From NCBI GenBank assembly GCA_903873485.1, contig CAIQOO010000185.1:62001-126000 (forward strand): 64,000 bases of DNA. The letters are read 5' to 3'. Position 1 is the stretch's first letter; every line of letters starts with the position of its first letter. The notes below the pieces were generated by a model, which saw only the letters and a program-made list of their open reading frames with translations, was not told the origin of the DNA and did no database searches. Below, piece after piece: positions 62,192 to 64,000 of this stretch. The stretch comes from an uncultured beta proteobacterium. GTDB lineage: Bacteria > Pseudomonadota > Gammaproteobacteria > Burkholderiales > Burkholderiaceae_C. The translations under genes were made by a program, and so were the position numbers.

Positions 62192-62497
62192 ATGCAAGTC
62201 TCGATACGCGAACTCAAAGCCAACCCGGCGCGCGCCATTGCCGCCATTCGCCCGGGCCAGCCGGTGCAGATCACCTCGCACCGCAAGGTGGTGGCTGAAC
62301 TGGTGTTGCCGATCAACAAACCAGCACCGCCCAAAGTGCTCAGCGATGAAGAAGCGATGCAGCGGCTGGTTGATGCCGGCTACATCGCCCACCTGCCGAC
62401 GCAGCCCTTGCGTTTGCCCAAGCCAGTGGTTTTTTCGCCTGACCCAAGCGGCCAAACCATGAGCGACTTGGTAATTGAACTGCGGGGGCCAAAGTGA
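62192..62497 (+). CDS. Phd/YefM-type antitoxin
   Basis: A 101-residue antitoxin. MQVSIRELKANPARAIAAIR then GQPVQITSHRKVVAELV is the Phd/YefM DNA-binding fold; the C-terminal half, rich in Pro (LPKPVVFSPDPSGQTMSD), should wrap the toxin. It precedes a PIN toxin with a 4-bp overlap (GTGA). GAGG lies 7 bp before ATG 62192; the frame's earlier codons are not needed. Confidence 0.9.
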   Translation: MQVSIRELKANPARAIAAIRPGQPVQITSHRKVVAELVLPINKPAPPKVLSDEEAMQRLVDAGYIAHLPTQPLRLPKPVVFSPDPSGQTMSDLVIELRGPK

Positions 62498-62922
62498 TTC
62501 TGTTTTGCGATACGTCGGCCCTGATGAAGCTGTTTGTGCAGGAACAGCACAGCGCCAGCATGCAAGCGGCTTTTCAGTCCGCCAGCCGGATCGCTGTCAG
62601 CCAGTTGACCTGGGTCGAGATGTGCGCAGCGCTGGCTCTCAAGCAGCGCACCCAGCAAATTGATGCACCACAAGCGGCGCAAGCTTTGCAGGAACTACAG
62701 CAGGAATGGGGCGGCTACAGCCAGCTTGCCGTCGATAGCGCCCTCATCACCAATGCTGGCGACCTTGCCCAAACCTTCGGTCTGCGCGCCTACGACAGCC
62801 TGCAACTGGCAAGCGTCTTGCGCATCCATAGCCAGGCCGGGGCCACCATGGCATTTTGCTGCTTTGACAAACAGCTCAACACAGCGGCTGGCGCACTGGG
62901 CATCCAACTCACGACCCCATGA
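62494..62922 (+). CDS. VapC-type PIN-domain toxin
   Basis: A 142-residue PIN ribonuclease. Acidic residues stand in LFCDTSALMKLF, in LTWVEMCAALAL and in LRAYDSLQLAS, then CCFDKQLN, as expected for VapC metal binding. It starts at GTG 62494 overlapping the antitoxin stop. Its own stop overlaps the start of the restriction-methylase gene (ATGA), so the three genes are likely translated together. Confidence 0.92.
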   Translation: MILFCDTSALMKLFVQEQHSASMQAAFQSASRIAVSQLTWVEMCAALALKQRTQQIDAPQAAQALQELQQEWGGYSQLAVDSALITNAGDLAQTFGLRAYDSLQLASVLRIHSQAGATMAFCCFDKQLNTAAGALGIQLTTP

Positions 62923-64000
62923 AAAACCTGATCGCCCAGGGCATTGCCCGAAAATTGATCCGCTTTGAAGACAACGAAAAATACATTGTCTATATCCACC
63001 AAAACAAGCGCCGGAACTTTGACAACCCGGAGGAAAAAGTCCAGGCCGATGCCTTCCTGACGCTGGTCATCGACTACCAATACCCGGTAGGACAAATCTG
63101 GCAGTTTGTCAGCGTGCAAATGGGTTCCGACACACGCGAAGCCGACATGATCGTTTATGACGATGCACTTCGTCTCAAGCCGCTCATTGTGGTGGAGTGC
63201 AAAAAACAGGATGTCACCGAACTCGAATTTCAGCGTGCTGCCGATCAATGCTTCAGCTACGCCGTGGCGGAAGGGGCCAAATATGTCTGGACCACTTCCG
63301 GGCTAAAGGATGCCTATTACCAGGTTCCGGCAGACAAGCCCAAGGCGCGCATCACCGTCTCGGACATTCCCCAGTTTGGCATTAAAAAACTCGCGATTTA
63401 CAAATATGCCTATGGCGGTGGCAGCACGCCAGAAGGCCAAAAGCTGCAACCACTCACCATCGTTACCCAGGACGAACTGACCGCCCGCTTCAAACAGGCG
63501 CATCAGGCGCTGTGGGGTGGCGGCGAGCTCAACCCCTCAGAAGCGTTTGACGAACTCGACAAGCTGATTTTTTGCAAAATTTGGGACGAGCGCAAACCGC
63601 GCAAACAGGGCCAGCCCTACGATTTTCAGATATTTGCCCTCGATACCGAAGAAGAAACCAACACCGCCCTGCACACCAGAATGCGTGCACTGTACGAAGA
63701 AGGCCGCAAAAAAGACCCGGAAGTCTTCAAAGACGATATCCGCCTGCGGGCCAGCAAAATCCGCGTGGTGGTCGGTTACCTGCAAGACATCAACCTGTCA
63801 GACACCGACCTCGACAGCAAGGGCCGCGCCTTCGAGACCTTTATGGGCTCGTTTTTTCGTGGCGACTTTGGCCAGTATTTCACCCCCCGACCGATCGTCA
63901 AGTTCATCGTTGATGTGCTGCCCATCACCCATGAAAGCCGCGTGCTGGACACCTCATGTGGCAGTGGCGGTTTTTTGCTGCACGCCCTGGACAAAGTGCG
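62919..64000 (+). CDS. HsdM-like N6 DNA methylase with N-terminal nuclease domain, partial
   Basis: The frame starts at ATG 62919 and is open to the window edge (360 codons). The N-terminal part (about 1-150) is an HsdR_N-type nuclease: GSDTREADMIVYDDALRL gives the Asp and IVVECKKQD the ExK pair. Residues from about 300 begin an N6-adenine methylase: GQYFTPRPIVKFIVDVLP then LDTSCGSGGFLLHALDKV, the SAM motif. Nuclease and methylase in one chain suggest a type IIG/I-like system, with a specificity gene probably beyond the edge. Confidence 0.85.
   Translation, partial: MKNLIAQGIARKLIRFEDNEKYIVYIHQNKRRNFDNPEEKVQADAFLTLVIDYQYPVGQIWQFVSVQMGSDTREADMIVYDDALRLKPLIVVECKKQDVTELEFQRAADQCFSYAVAEGAKYVWTTSGLKDAYYQVPADKPKARITVSDIPQFGIKKLAIYKYAYGGGSTPEGQKLQPLTIVTQDELTARFKQAHQALWGGGELNPSEAFDELDKLIFCKIWDERKPRKQGQPYDFQIFALDTEEETNTALHTRMRALYEEGRKKDPEVFKDDIRLRASKIRVVVGYLQDINLSDTDLDSKGRAFETFMGSFFRGDFGQYFTPRPIVKFIVDVLPITHESRVLDTSCGSGGFLLHALDKV

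Noticed and set aside
1-64000. CRISPR array, tRNA, rRNA, integrase or prophage genes
   Set aside because: No regularly spaced repeats, cloverleaf genes, integrase or phage structural genes could be recognised.

Overview
The window reads as chromosomal DNA of a betaproteobacterium of the order Burkholderiales, most likely family Comamonadaceae (Rhodoferax/Polaromonas-like). This is inferred from the high G+C, the gene repertoire and a short dispersed repeat that I associate with that family. Most of it is dense core genome, with many 1-8 bp stop/start overlaps. No rRNA or tRNA gene was seen.

Layout. 1-6.5 kb: the end of a NarX-type sensor kinase with its LuxR-type regulator, a broken DUF6398 gene, an HDOD gene pair, an LplT-like transporter fused to an acyltransferase, and small membrane or exported proteins. 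6.7-12.5 kb: a solitary Phd/UPF0175 antitoxin, a GlcD-like oxidase, a DUF2069 protein, YihY, 3-hydroxybutyrate dehydrogenase and an alpha/beta hydrolase. 12.5-25.3 kb: relA, sbcB, miaB, envelope proteins, a PhoP/PhoQ-like pair, then helicase, nrdR, glyA and a lytic transglycosylase on the minus strand. 25.8-35.6 kb: a DUF349 protein, a DUF433/DUF5615 toxin-antitoxin pair, and the glycine cleavage operon gcvT-gcvH-gcvP behind a tandem glycine riboswitch, plus ygfZ. 35.7-40.2 kb: mltG-tmk-holB-pilZ-tatD-ankyrin. 40.3-45 kb: two class III cyclases, ldcA, and tadA fused to a hydrolase-like domain. 45-53.7 kb: a YhaN/YhaO (SbcCD-like) pair, hicBA, cobC/cobS and a MATE pump. 53.8-64 kb: an AccI-like restriction-modification pair, a DUF2934 protein, a thioesterase, chorismate lyase, an EamA transporter, an SDR, ETF-ubiquinone oxidoreductase, and a VapBC-like pair overlapping a nuclease-methylase gene that runs off the window.

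Genes that work together. glyA and gcvTHP serve glycine and one-carbon metabolism, with the riboswitch sensing glycine. relA and nrdR are global regulators of growth and nucleotide supply. tmk, holB and sbcB serve DNA metabolism. The right third holds several defence or stability modules (hicBA, the AccI-like pair, VapBC with the nuclease-methylase).

The most striking signal is a short dispersed element with an invariant core, AGCT-N4-GCGC-N11-GGGCT, tolerating point substitutions. I find twelve copies. Nine lie inside reading frames without breaking them, including gcvP, ygfZ, mltG, ldcA, cobC and cobS. One copy supplies the hydrophobic core of a signal peptide. Other unusual items are an 86-bp MITE-like element with an 8-bp target duplication, a glycine riboswitch whose two aptamers are separated by a strong extra hairpin, and a hicA promoter whose spacer is a perfect palindrome and whose transcript may be leaderless.
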